Source: Acidimicrobiia bacterium (GTDB lineage Bacteria > Actinomycetota > Acidimicrobiia > Spongiisociales > UBA11373). Taken from it: DNA of 64,000 nt. Position numbers and translations under genes: made by a program. Shown one piece after another: positions 29,404 to 37,635 of the stretch. The stretch covers positions 1 through 64,000 of the forward strand of contig JAJCYA010000013.1 of NCBI GenBank assembly GCA_029263095.1, given 5' to 3'. How positions within the stretch are numbered: position 1 is the first letter of the stretch; each line of letters opens with the position of its first letter. The notes beneath the pieces were generated by a model that saw only the letters and a list, made by a program, of their open reading frames with translations, was not told where the DNA came from and did no database searches.

Positions 29404-30033
29404 ATGGGTAGGAAACGATTGATTCTGGTCACGGTCACAGTCTTTGTGATGATGATCGGGATCGTCGGCCACGCCATGTCTCTGGTGGCGATGGCATCAG
29501 CGACCCCTCCGTCTGCCCCCAATAACGCCACCGTGACCCTCTCCGGGTCGGGCTGGATGCCGGGCGAAGTAATCGAGATCTTCTTCGGTGGCGACCTTCA
29601 ATACGCCACCGCAAATGCGAGCGGCGACTTCTCGATTCCCTGGACGGTTCCCGATTCCATGCCGGTTGGGAGTCACCCCTTGGACTTCACCGGCGATCTG
29701 GGGTCCAGCTTTTCGACAACGTTCGAAGTGACCAGCCCGCCTCCGACCACGACGACATCAACAACAACGACAACCACCACGACGGCGCCGACCACAACGA
29801 CAACCGCCGCTCCGGCGTCGACTACCACTCAGGCGGCCACTACGACAACGGTCGCCACGACGATCACCACGGACGCACCCGCAACGACCAACTCCCCGGC
29901 CACCACGCTGTCGCCGCCCGTGGGCGACAGCGGAGGTTCACCGGTCGGGTGGGTGGTGTTTGGAGCACTAGTGGCGGCCATCCTGTTGGGCGGGGCCTAC
30001 GCGATGGGACGCTCCGGCCGCGGCGACGACTGA
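29404..30033 (+). CDS. Secreted Thr-rich, C-terminally membrane-anchored surface protein
   Basis: 209 residues. Signal peptide at the N-terminus (about 1-33), a short beta-rich domain (SGSGWMPGEVIEIFFGGDLQ and SVPVGSHPLDF-like, residues about 45-105) resembling small Ig-like folds, a Thr/Ala-rich linker (about 110-175) that would be extended and perhaps glycosylated, then one membrane helix (about 180-200) and a basic tail. No LPXTG is present. GGGAGAAGGG before the ATG is a strong ribosome site. Function unknown. Confidence 0.7.
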   Translation: MGRKRLILVTVTVFVMMIGIVGHAMSLVAMASATPPSAPNNATVTLSGSGWMPGEVIEIFFGGDLQYATANASGDFSIPWTVPDSMPVGSHPLDFTGDLGSSFSTTFEVTSPPPTTTTSTTTTTTTTAPTTTTTAAPASTTTQAATTTTVATTITTDAPATTNSPATTLSPPVGDSGGSPVGWVVFGALVAAILLGGAYAMGRSGRGDD

Positions 30034-30144
30034 CTGGACCACGGGAGACACTCCTCGCCGCAGCACCCACTTCCTCGATCGGCGCAGGTGACTGCTGGCG
30101 GCTGAAGTCTCAACCGCTGACCTGCAAGCGATGGCCGGCCAGAT

Positions 30145-30801
30145 CTACTGGAGCGCAGCGGCAACAAGCCCGGCAATCTCGGCTGCCTGCTCCGACGATG
30201 AGAACATTTCAACCGGCTCACCGATGATGCGCACCACCCATTGACCTGCCAGGACGAGGATCTGAGTCGCGTTGTTGGTGAAACCCACCGCTCTAGTACC
30301 GACTCCTTCGATCTCAAACGACCCGCCGAAGATGCTCGCCACGAAGACTGCTTCCTCATCGAAACCGGCATCGCCGCCATTGCTCACCAGCTCGAAGGAC
30401 ACGTTGTCGGTGGTCTCACCGTTGAAGACCATGAGAAGGCAGATAGTGCTGTCATCAGACGGGCTGGCGAATGTGTTCACCGCGCTCTGCGCGTTCAGCA
30501 CCACCCCGATTTCGACGGTTGGCAGGAGCTCGCACAGCTCATCGGCAGTCATTGCGGAGAGCACGTCGCCGCCGCCGGTCGAAGTGGTCGTCTCGGACGG
30601 CTCAGACGTCGTGGTCGTATCGCTCGGTGTGGCATCGCCCGTTGAGGTTGACGCGGGTCCCGTTGTCTGGGTCGCGGTGGTGGCGGTCGGCGCCTGGGTG
30701 CCGGCCTCGGGGGTGTCGCTCCCGCCACACGCCGCGGCAACCAGGACTAGAACCACCGCGATGCCTCCGGCTCGACGACCCTGTGTGAGTGAGGTGAGCA
30801 C
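30145..30801 (-). CDS. DUF3558-like lipoprotein of unknown function
   Basis: 218 residues from the GTG at 30801, chosen because GGGAGAG precedes it and the signal peptide starts directly after; in-frame codons up to 30861 would add a non-signal stretch. Signal ends at lipobox VAAAC, then a Thr/Pro/Ser linker. The C-terminal domain has two Cys (in DELCELL and TICLLMV), likely a disulfide, and the layout of actinobacterial DUF3558-type lipoproteins; this family match is tentative. Confidence 0.65.
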   Translation of the reverse strand: MLTSLTQGRRAGGIAVVLVLVAAACGGSDTPEAGTQAPTATTATQTTGPASTSTGDATPSDTTTTSEPSETTTSTGGGDVLSAMTADELCELLPTVEIGVVLNAQSAVNTFASPSDDSTICLLMVFNGETTDNVSFELVSNGGDAGFDEEAVFVASIFGGSFEIEGVGTRAVGFTNNATQILVLAGQWVVRIIGEPVEMFSSSEQAAEIAGLVAAALQ

Positions 30802-31045
30802 GGCTCTCCCGTTCGATCGGTTGTGTGGCGCCACCCTCATCGGCGGAGAGTTCCTTGTCAATCGGACGCGCCGCCGCCGCGCAGCGGGGCCCGACGAGAC
30901 ACACGTCCCAAGTGTGACCGTGCGGGGTTAGTGCGACGTTCACCGAGGCGCCGCAGAAAGCGGTATTACGGATCTCATCCCGATTGTTCAGCGCGATGGG
31001 CCAGACAGTGAGACAATTCGGTAACGCTGCAACTTGGAGGTACGG

Positions 31046-31165
31046 ATGGGCAACAAGGACAAGGGTGGCAAGCACGTCAAGAAGGTGGCTGCCAAGAACC
31101 TCAAGGAGAAACGCGCCGCCAAGCGGGCAAAGAAGGGCGCAGGCAGGCAGAACACGATCGGCTGA
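31046..31165 (+). CDS. 39-residue highly basic protein
   Basis: MGNKDKGGKHVKKVAA at the start, then Lys/Arg/Ala-rich sequence ending RQNTIG. About 40% Lys + Arg, no Cys, no hydrophobic core. GGAGG lies five bases before the ATG, so translation is well supported. Similar short basic actinobacterial proteins are usually listed as hypothetical; binding to nucleic acid or ribosome is a guess from charge. Next annotated gene downstream is the selenoprotein. Confidence 0.7.
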   Translation: MGNKDKGGKHVKKVAAKNLKEKRAAKRAKKGAGRQNTIG

Positions 31166-31384
31166 ACGCGACAGCGGCCCAACACCGCTCATTCCTCGCT
31201 ACGTGTGTAGGCCGATTCTGTCGCGCAACCGATCGGGGCTCCTGAAGCCTTGCCAGTTCGCCCGATTCGATTCGAGAGTCGGTCACCTGTCGGATCGAAC
31301 TCAATTGCATCTTCTGGTGGTATCCACGGATGCAGTGCGGTCCGGGCGATATGATCACGCCTTCTCCTGATCGGAAGGACCGTC

Positions 31385-31648
31385 ATGCACACGATCGACA
31401 TCACCTACTGCGTTCCCTGAAACTATCTGGACCGCGCCGTGAGCGCGGCATCGGATCTGCTGTCGAACTACCAGCACATCATCGAATCCCTCACCCTCAC
31501 CACAGGGTCCAAGGGGGTATTCGACGTGACCGTCGACGGCGAGATGCTGTACTCCAAGCACTCGACCGACCGGCACGCCAACCCCGGTGAGGTCCTAGAT
31601 CTCTTCACCGACAAGTACGCGGATGGTGTCACCCGGTTCGCCACCTAA
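31385..31648 (+). CDS. SelW-like (Rdx family) selenoprotein with in-frame UGA
   Basis: 87 residues if UGA at 31418-31420 (codon 12) is read as selenocysteine: the redox motif becomes Y-C-V-P-U-N, the CxxC/CxxU position of the SelT/SelW/SelH thioredoxin-like family; bacterial relatives usually carry CVPC. After the UGA the frame continues without break through SLTLTTGSKGVFDVTVDGE to TAA. GGAAGGA precedes the ATG, and TATGAT at 31350-31355 is a possible -10. A 6-bp hairpin starts 12 bases past the UGA, as bacterial SECIS elements do. SelW-type proteins are small thiol/selenol redox proteins. The selA/B/C/D machinery must be elsewhere. A nonsense mutation in a Cys gene is the alternative. Confidence 0.8.
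31432..31448 (+). promoter_or_regulatory. SECIS-like hairpin downstream of the selenocysteine UGA
   Basis: CCGCGC (31432-31437), loop CGTGA, GCGCGG (31443-31448): six perfect pairs. The loop starts 18 bases after the UGA and has G in its second position, as in known bacterial SECIS elements. Confidence 0.6.
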
Positions 31649-31751
31649 CGGTCTCAGAGCTTTGGATCCATCAACGGACCCCCAGTGTGCGTTGGGGTGC
31701 GCCCGGGCGTGATCGAGTTGGCTTTCCACCTCCGCCTGCAAGCATGAGCTG

Positions 31752-32285
31752 ATGGGCCACGAACTCAACGTCCGGGAGATGCTGCTGGACGACATGCCGC
31801 TGCGCATCGACTATCTCCGCAACGCTCCGCCGCACCTACTCGACCTCATGGGTGTCGATTCGGCCAAGCTGCCGGAGCCCGATGCCTGGCTGGCGGTGTA
31901 TGAGGAGGACTTCCAGCGCCCAATCGAGACACGCAAGTACTACGGCGTTACGTGGGAGTTGGACGGTACTCCTATCGGGTTCTCCTCGATCGACCGCATC
32001 CAGTTCGGTGACCATGCGTATATGCACCTCCACATCGTCGATCCCGACAGGCGGGGTTCCGGACACGGAGCGGAGTTCGTGCGTATGTCGGTTTCGGTCT
32101 TCTTCGAGGTGTTCGGATTCGAGCGACTTCTGAGCGAGCCCAACGCGTTCAACACCGCTCCAAATCGGACCTTGCAGAAGGCGGGCTTCAAGTACGTTTC
32201 GACACAGCACCGTTCGCCGGGCCCCCTCAACTTCGTTCAGACCACCAATCTCTGGGTGCTCGGCAGCGGGGTGCCGAAGGTCTGA
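31752..32285 (+). CDS. GNAT-family N-acetyltransferase
   Basis: 177 residues. The GNAT core reads MHLHIVDPDRRGSGHGAEFVRMSV, whose RRGSGHG fits motif A (acetyl-CoA pyrophosphate loop); NAFNTAPNRTLQKAGFKYV is motif B, typical of RimJ/RimL-like members. The acceptor is unknown. No strong ribosome site precedes the ATG. Confidence 0.8.
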   Translation: MGHELNVREMLLDDMPLRIDYLRNAPPHLLDLMGVDSAKLPEPDAWLAVYEEDFQRPIETRKYYGVTWELDGTPIGFSSIDRIQFGDHAYMHLHIVDPDRRGSGHGAEFVRMSVSVFFEVFGFERLLSEPNAFNTAPNRTLQKAGFKYVSTQHRSPGPLNFVQTTNLWVLGSGVPKV

Positions 32286-32325
32286 CCCGGCCGATCTCCT
32301 TCGCTCAGCGACTCATCAGTGGAGT

Positions 32326-32895
32326 TCACGAAGGCCGGTACCTGTGAGCCGTCCACTCATTGAGCCAGTCGCGAAAGAAGTCGAGATGCTGGTCTGGGGG
32401 CCCGTCTGCGGACTGTGTCCAGCGGGCTTGATGGACCCACTCCTCCTCCCACGACAGGATGAGCCGGCCGGGCTCCTCGGAGCCGAAGCAACCCTCTGTG
32501 CCTCGGATGGTGACGGGCACGCCCCCCGGGCCGCAGTCCACCGCATCGGTCTGATTGGTGCTGGTCACCCTGAGCCATGACGACGTCTCGGCGGAACTGG
32601 CACTGACCAGCACGAACCGGTCAAACCCCACGTTGTTGACATTCAACGACACCTTCCCCATCTCTCCTCCAGGCGGCGCCGACGGGATCAGGAGAATCGG
32701 CAGCCGAAACTCGAGGATGTCGTCGGCAAGCATCTCATCGGTCGGCGGGTCGGCGTCATCGGTTGACCACAAACGTGCGAAGCCGTGATCGCGCAAGGGG
32801 GGTGGACGGTTGTCGTCGGTCGTCCGGTTCGTCTCTCCGGATCCACAGGCCGATGCGAGAAGCGCGAGGACGAGCCCGGCGCAGCGGAGTCCCAC
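32326..32895 (-). CDS. Lipoprotein of unknown function
   Basis: 189 residues from a GTG at 32895. A short signal ends at lipobox LASAC. The mature part contains two Cys (DCGPGG, EGCFGS), probably one disulfide, and a beta-rich stretch of about residues 70-140. No known domain recognised. It is followed on the same strand side by other small exported proteins. Confidence 0.65.
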   Translation of the reverse strand: MGLRCAGLVLALLASACGSGETNRTTDDNRPPPLRDHGFARLWSTDDADPPTDEMLADDILEFRLPILLIPSAPPGGEMGKVSLNVNNVGFDRFVLVSASSAETSSWLRVTSTNQTDAVDCGPGGVPVTIRGTEGCFGSEEPGRLILSWEEEWVHQARWTQSADGPPDQHLDFFRDWLNEWTAHRYRPS

Positions 32896-32993
32896 GGGGC
32901 AAGTGTATCGAACTCGTCGCCGGTCACTGGGCGGAAACGCCGGAGAGGGTGGCCTTCATCTTCCGACCACCGCCACGCCCGACAACGCGACAT

Positions 32994-33572
32994 TCAATCG
33001 GGCCAGATGATCTCCGCGTCGTCGGCTCTGCTGCGAAGTTCGGTGCCGTCCACGGTCACCGTGCATTCGGCGATCCCGTGGGCCGGCCACGCGGCGACAA
33101 AGGTCAGGGGCCCCTTGGGCGGAAGAGGCCACAGCCAGTAGTCCGTCCGCCAATCACCGCCGCCGCCGCCACCGCCTTTGGCCAGAACGACCGGCCCAAG
33201 GGGCGGATCCTCACCGCGCGGTTCCTGCCAGTCCAGGTTGGTCCACTTTGCACCGTCGGGGAACAGGATGCCGAACCGAAGGAAGTCATCCGGGAGAGAT
33301 TCTGAACGTGACCGCAGGTGCCGATCCCAAGGCCTATCGCGCATCTCGTGGTCGGGAGCTCGCAGCCAGAGGTCGAGGGAGAACTGGGCACCGTTCGGGA
33401 AGGCAAGAAACCTGTGCACGAGCAGGATGGCCTGGTCGGTCTTGAACAAGATTGCTCTCTGATGGGACGAGCCCGGCAATACCCCGCGAGGCGGCCCGGT
33501 CCACTCCGGAGGAGTGCGCTCGGGGACCGGATCAGGCTCAGGCTCCAAGCGGCGGCCGTCGAAGAAGCTCAC
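32994..33572 (-). CDS. Hypothetical protein with Gly-rich loop
   Basis: 192 residues, no signal peptide, no membrane segment. A Pro/Glu-rich N-terminus is followed by a beta-rich region (ILLVHRFLAFPNGAQFSLDLWLRAP), a run of eight Gly (about 133-140), then WLWPLPPKGPLTFVAAWPAHGI. The alternating hydrophobic strands suggest a sandwich-type fold. No family recognised. Codon use is like that of its neighbours. Confidence 0.6.
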   Translation of the reverse strand: MSFFDGRRLEPEPDPVPERTPPEWTGPPRGVLPGSSHQRAILFKTDQAILLVHRFLAFPNGAQFSLDLWLRAPDHEMRDRPWDRHLRSRSESLPDDFLRFGILFPDGAKWTNLDWQEPRGEDPPLGPVVLAKGGGGGGGDWRTDYWLWPLPPKGPLTFVAAWPAHGIAECTVTVDGTELRSRADDAEIIWPD

Positions 33573-33658
33573 ACGTCAAACGATAGGGACCGCAACAGGT
33601 TGATGCCGCCAGTCCGCGATTCGTATCGCCGGGGAAGTCCCCCAGGAACACCTTTCGC

Positions 33659-33994
33659 CTAGCCGTCGCTGCGACGCGCCCCGTGCGATCCGCCGGGTAT
33701 CAACATGACACCGAAGACGAAGCCGAAGTTGTACCAGTTGCCGGTGTTGTGGACCTCGTAGACATTCACCGTATCGCTGAACAGCGAGATGATGAACGTG
33801 ATGGGAGCGATGACCCCGTGCCAAAGCCCGAGCCAGAACCCGGCCACGTCGCCGTCGACGTCGGCCAGCCCCACATCGGGATTGGCTCCGGCGGCGCAAG
33901 CCGACAGCAGGAACACCATCCCGAGAAGGGCCAACAGAATCCCGCGGCGGCTCACGTTGATGGTGTCTCTCATTTCGCGCTGTTCACTGTCCAT
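33659..33994 (-). CDS. Small lipoprotein/membrane protein
   Basis: 111 residues. Basic N-terminus, hydrophobic helix and lipobox LLSACAAG, then a second hydrophobic segment (GVIAPITFIISLFSDTVNVYEV) and YNFGFVFGVMLI. This resembles a widespread small protein with VNVYEVHN and YNFGF motifs, listed as hypothetical. GGAG precedes the ATG at normal spacing. Confidence 0.65.
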   Translation of the reverse strand: MDSEQREMRDTINVSRRGILLALLGMVFLLSACAAGANPDVGLADVDGDVAGFWLGLWHGVIAPITFIISLFSDTVNVYEVHNTGNWYNFGFVFGVMLIPGGSHGARRSDG

Positions 33995-34137
33995 GAGTGA
34001 CTCCTTGGATCGGCACCACCATCGTACGGCCCAAAGCGCGTGCCCAGGAAGGGTCTAATGGCCGCGGCCTTCTGAGCCGAACTCTGACGTTTCTACCGGC
34101 TGGTCGGCTAGCGCATCAAAGATGAGAATTCCAGGGT

Positions 34138-34629
34138 TCAGGCTCTCCGCATTCGGTCTACGGCGAGACCCCAGTCCCATGCGCTCAGCTCGGGAGGTTC
34201 GATTCCAAGCGTCGTGAGGATCGTGAGAACCTGACTCCGATGCTCCGTGCTGTGATGGAACGCCTGAACCAGGATGACCGCAGCTTCGACGTCGTAGGGC
34301 TCAGCGTCTGAGCCCACTCGGATCGTCCGATCCGTTGCGTCCCGCGCCGCACCGGCGAGGGCGTCGGCGGCGGCCGACATCATCTCCGCAAGAGCGTCGA
34401 ATCCGGGCCAGGGGTCATCGCGTTGGAGTCGCAGGGACGGCTCGTTGCCGAGCCGGTAGGCATACCCTCCCTCTGACGAAACGATGTGTCGGAGAGTGTC
34501 CCGGATGGAACCAAAGGTGCCGACGGCGGTGGCGTCCAATTGCTCGTCGTCCAGAGCGCGACAGGTCTCGATGAGAGCCAGATTCGCCCACTCGTTCTGC
34601 CGGTAGAAGTCGGTGATCAGTTCAGGCAT
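34138..34629 (-). CDS. DinB-family protein
   Basis: 163 residues from the ATG at 34629; an upstream TTG frame (34683) would cross a short tandem repeat and is less likely. Four-helix DinB fold: YRQNEWANLALIE at the N-terminus, RHIVSSEGGYAYRL and QAFHHSTEHRSQVLTIL with the His residues that form the metal site. Members are often thiol-dependent transferases or of unknown role. Confidence 0.8.
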   Translation of the reverse strand: MPELITDFYRQNEWANLALIETCRALDDEQLDATAVGTFGSIRDTLRHIVSSEGGYAYRLGNEPSLRLQRDDPWPGFDALAEMMSAAADALAGAARDATDRTIRVGSDAEPYDVEAAVILVQAFHHSTEHRSQVLTILTTLGIEPPELSAWDWGLAVDRMRRA

Positions 34630-34662
34630 GGCACGAGAATAGGCCGTCGGAGGGGTCGGAAC

Positions 34663-34702
34663 GTCAACCGTGATCTGCGTCAACCGTGATCTGCGTCAAC
34701 CG
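34663..34702. repeat. 16-bp tandem repeat, 2.5 copies
   Basis: The unit GTCAACCGTGATCTGC occurs at 34663-34678 and 34679-34694, then partially to 34702. It sits between two divergent starts (34629 and 34821), so it could affect transcription, but a simple slippage duplication is as likely. Confidence 0.7.
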
Positions 34703-34820
34703 GGAACCTGTCCCTACCCCAACGAGCGGCCCGCCTTTGGAACCCGCTACCTTCCAGCTTCATAGGCAGAGGTCTGGGAGTCGGTTTGACCGATCCAACA
34801 GCGGCAGGGCTCACGGTCGC

Positions 34821-35276
34821 ATGATCGAACTACGGGCAACCACCGAGGACGAACGAGACGAGTTCCACAAGGTACTCCGCAGCGAGCTTATCGACCAGGA
34901 GCAGATAGCCGTTGTGAACCTCGGACTTACCTGGGAGTCACACGCTGAGTTGTTCAGAACTGCAGGGGAGGTCCATGCGGTCCTCGCCGACGGTGATAGG
35001 GCAGGCTTCGTGTGGTTCGACCTGCGCCCGCCGACACTCTATGTGCAGTCCATGATCCTGTTCGCCGGGGCTCGAGGGCAAGGAATCGGGCGTCAAGTAT
35101 TCCGCGCACTCGAATCGGAGTATTGCGATGTGGCCAACGCGATGATCGTCGGCGCCCTCGCGGAGAGCCGTCAAGCCATCGACTTCTTTCTACGGATCGG
35201 ATTCGCCCCTTCCGACGAGGAGACGCCTCCCGGGTTCACGAACTTCCGGAAGAGTATCGTCCCTGGATCGCCCTGA
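34821..35276 (+). CDS. GNAT-family N-acetyltransferase
   Basis: 151 residues from the ATG at 34821, where MIELRATTEDERDEF gives the usual GNAT first strand; in-frame codons up to 34686 add an unrelated tail. Motif A is SMILFAGARGQGIGRQVFRALE, with GARGQGIG matching the acetyl-CoA loop; RQAIDFFLRIGF is motif B. Substrate unknown. Confidence 0.8.
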   Translation: MIELRATTEDERDEFHKVLRSELIDQEQIAVVNLGLTWESHAELFRTAGEVHAVLADGDRAGFVWFDLRPPTLYVQSMILFAGARGQGIGRQVFRALESEYCDVANAMIVGALAESRQAIDFFLRIGFAPSDEETPPGFTNFRKSIVPGSP

Positions 35277-35345
35277 TCTCGTCAATTCTTGTCGAGAAGA
35301 GTTCACTCCTCGGCATGTAATCCACCGTCTGGGGGTTTGAGTCCC

Positions 35346-35975
35346 ATGAGCAGAATCATCTCGGTCAACGTTGGAGCATCGCAGGCCATTGAGTTCCGGG
35401 GACAAACTGTGGAGACCGGAATCTACAAGTCCCCCGTCGAGGGTCCGGTCCGGGTCGAAGGCGTCAACCTCGTCGGTGATGATCAAGCTGACCGAAGAGT
35501 CCATGGCGGTGTTCACAAAGCGGTCTACGCCTATGCCTCTGAGGACTACGCGTGGTGGAGTGAACAACTTGGCCGCTCACTCGTCCCGGGCACCTTCGGC
35601 GAGAACCTCACCACAGAAGATGTCGACGTCGGCGCCGCAGTAGTTGGTCAACGTTGGCATGTTGGCGATGTCGTTCTCGAGGTCAGCGAACCCCGAATGC
35701 CCTGCTACAAACTCGGTATCCGCATGGACGACCCGGCGTTTCCCGCGCTATTTGCGGCCGCCGATCGCCCCGGAACCTATCTTCGGATCGTGGAGGAAGG
35801 CTCACTCACCGCCGGTGACCACATCGAGATCGGGCCGCCCCCTATACACGGCCTCACCGTCGCTGATATCGCTCGCATCGTCGACAGCGACCAGCAGCAG
35901 GTCCAACGACTCCTTGAAGTGCCTGAGCTTTCAGACCCCTGGAAGCGTTGGGCACAGCGAAAGACTCAGGCCTGA
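35346..35975 (+). CDS. MOSC-domain protein (YiiM-like)
   Basis: 209 residues from the ATG at 35346. ADRRVHGGVHKAVYAY and FGENLTTEDVD are MOSC signatures; EPRMPCYKLGIRM carries the Cys that binds molybdenum cofactor in the family. A C-terminal three-helix extension matches YiiM, whose members reduce N-hydroxylated bases and similar compounds. No moco-synthesis gene is nearby. Confidence 0.85.
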   Translation: MSRIISVNVGASQAIEFRGQTVETGIYKSPVEGPVRVEGVNLVGDDQADRRVHGGVHKAVYAYASEDYAWWSEQLGRSLVPGTFGENLTTEDVDVGAAVVGQRWHVGDVVLEVSEPRMPCYKLGIRMDDPAFPALFAAADRPGTYLRIVEEGSLTAGDHIEIGPPPIHGLTVADIARIVDSDQQQVQRLLEVPELSDPWKRWAQRKTQA

Positions 35976-36038
35976 GATGCCGGGCGAGCCACCTAGCACC
36001 AGGGAGTGAGATCGGTTCAAACCGGTACGCTCACCGGC

Positions 36039-36971
36039 ATGCCACGGGAACCCGACACCGGAGATCCGCTCGAATCCGCACTCGCTGGCAGTCTCGCCGA
36101 TGCTCTGGAGGGTTGGAATGAACTCCAAGGCGAGACGCCTGCCCTTCTGTACCACTACACGGACGCAGCGGGACTTATCGGGATCTGCGCCTCGCGGTCG
36201 CTACGCGCCACGAACCTGCGCTTCATGAACGATGCCAAGGAATTGACTCACGCATGGAAGCTGATGCGCGGTGTCCTTACTGAAGCCAAGGAGAGGGCCA
36301 CACGGCCCGCCCAACTGGACCTCATCGATGAGATCGAGCAAGCGACCTCGACAGAGTGGGCCGGCTACCCCGATTTCTACTCGGTGTCATTCACCGAAAA
36401 CGGCGACCTGTTGAGCCAATGGAGAGGCTACGGGTCATCCGGAGGGGGATATGCGATCGGTTTCGACCCAGAGGGTCTAGTTCAACCGCCGTCGCCCCAT
36501 CCGCAGCCCGAGAGATTCCTGCATCGCGTCATCTATGACGAGGACATCCAACTCCGTTTTCTCCGAGACGCGGCAGATGCGATGCTCGAACTCTTCGGCA
36601 TCGTCGATCCGGCTGAATCGGACGTGACCAAATCGCGAGCGCGGGTGTTCTCTGCGATGGGAGAGCTTGTCGGATTCGCCTTTGGGTTCAAAGATCCTGC
36701 GTGGACCGAGGAACAAGAGTGGCGGGCGGTCCACGTGCTTCCCGACGGTGAATTCGATGGCGTTGAGTTCCGAACCCACGGCGGTATCGCTGTGCCGTAT
36801 ATATCACTGCCGATGGGGACCGACCCCGACGGCCGCCTCCCTATGCGACACATCGTCCAGGGCCCGACAATCAACACGGAAACAGCGTCCAAATCACTCG
36901 AACTGCTTTTGACCGCCAATGGCTACTCCGATGTCGACATCACAGTGTCATCGGTCCCCCTACGGCCCTAG
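36039..36971 (+). CDS. DUF2971-domain protein
   Basis: 310 residues from the ATG at 36039; an in-frame GTG at 36006 is possible. LLYHYTDAAGLIGICASRSLRATNLRFMND (residues about 38-66), then SVSFTENGDLLSQWRGYG and GYAIGFD are the DUF2971 hallmarks. The family is scattered in genomic islands and often near defence genes; its activity is not known to me. The C-terminus overlaps the convergent HNH gene by 32 bases. Confidence 0.8.
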   Translation: MPREPDTGDPLESALAGSLADALEGWNELQGETPALLYHYTDAAGLIGICASRSLRATNLRFMNDAKELTHAWKLMRGVLTEAKERATRPAQLDLIDEIEQATSTEWAGYPDFYSVSFTENGDLLSQWRGYGSSGGGYAIGFDPEGLVQPPSPHPQPERFLHRVIYDEDIQLRFLRDAADAMLELFGIVDPAESDVTKSRARVFSAMGELVGFAFGFKDPAWTEEQEWRAVHVLPDGEFDGVEFRTHGGIAVPYISLPMGTDPDGRLPMRHIVQGPTINTETASKSLELLLTANGYSDVDITVSSVPLRP

Positions 36972-37312
36972 CCAGCCTGCGGCTCTGATCGGCTGACAGA
37001 GAAATGATCCGGTCATGCTCTGAGAGGTTGCACTTCGCACACGTGGACCCGGTATTCGCCCAATGGTCGGATCCTCCGCGGCTCTTTGGCATCACACGGT
37101 CGGCGTGCTCGATGGCGTCCGTCCCGCACAGATAGCAGCTGTCCGCCAGCCGGATGGCGATCTCCCGGTCGAAGGTGCAGTTGGGTCCATCGGAGCCGCC
37201 TTGCTCGAGGACGTGCACAGCCCCATTGACACACCCAGCAGGTCGCGAGATTGGCCGTCCCCTTTCCGCAAACCTGACACGGCTGATTGGCCGCGGGTCT
37301 CTTCGGCCGCAT
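36940..37312 (-). pseudogene. HNH endonuclease-like gene with apparent one-base frameshift
   Basis: From the ATG at 37312 the first frame reads MRPKRPAANQPCQVCG...TCWVCQ, a zinc-knuckle start; it then loses sense. Another frame continues in GAVHVLEQGGSDGPNCTFDREIA, CYLCG and DRVMPKSRGGSDHW...CAKCN, the HNH/treble-clef core. The 373-base span is 3n+1; one extra base in the CCCC run at 37221-37224 would join them into 123 residues. In addition, the catalytic His of the DH pair is Arg (ADRVMP). Both suggest a decaying gene, though the frameshift could be a sequencing error. Confidence 0.65.
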
Positions 37313-37487
37313 CTCGCGACGCTACCAATCACCAAGCTGAATCGAGTCAAGAAGCTGCGGGCGTAGGTCCGCCCCACCCAGGCTTGGGCACTCTGGGTCC
37401 GCCACTAGACCCCAAGTGTGATGTTGAAACCAAGGAGCGGATGATTCTGATAGGAGTCCCGAGAGTCCAATCGCCCAACCCCACCGT

Positions 37488-37525
37488 CCCCAGGGTTCGG
37501 AATTGTTACATGAGCCCTAGCCGAC
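37488..37525 (+). repeat. 38-bp repeat, copy 1 (identical to 41227-41264)
   Basis: Exact 38-base match to a second copy 3.7 kb away, in the same orientation. Core starts CCAGGGTTCGGAATTGTTAC. Member of the diverged intergenic repeat family described in the findings. Confidence 0.85.
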
Positions 37526-37635
37526 GCCTCCGCCAGCATACGAAAAGGTTATATGAGGAGACTCGGCATGTAGCTGGTTATCGGAGGTGAGCGCAGACCG
37601 GCTCGAGAGGCGTCGATCTCTGGGAGATCTCCGGC

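Noticed and set aside
29750-29890. ACN-rich low-complexity DNA
   Set aside because: Explained by the Thr-rich linker of a secreted protein.
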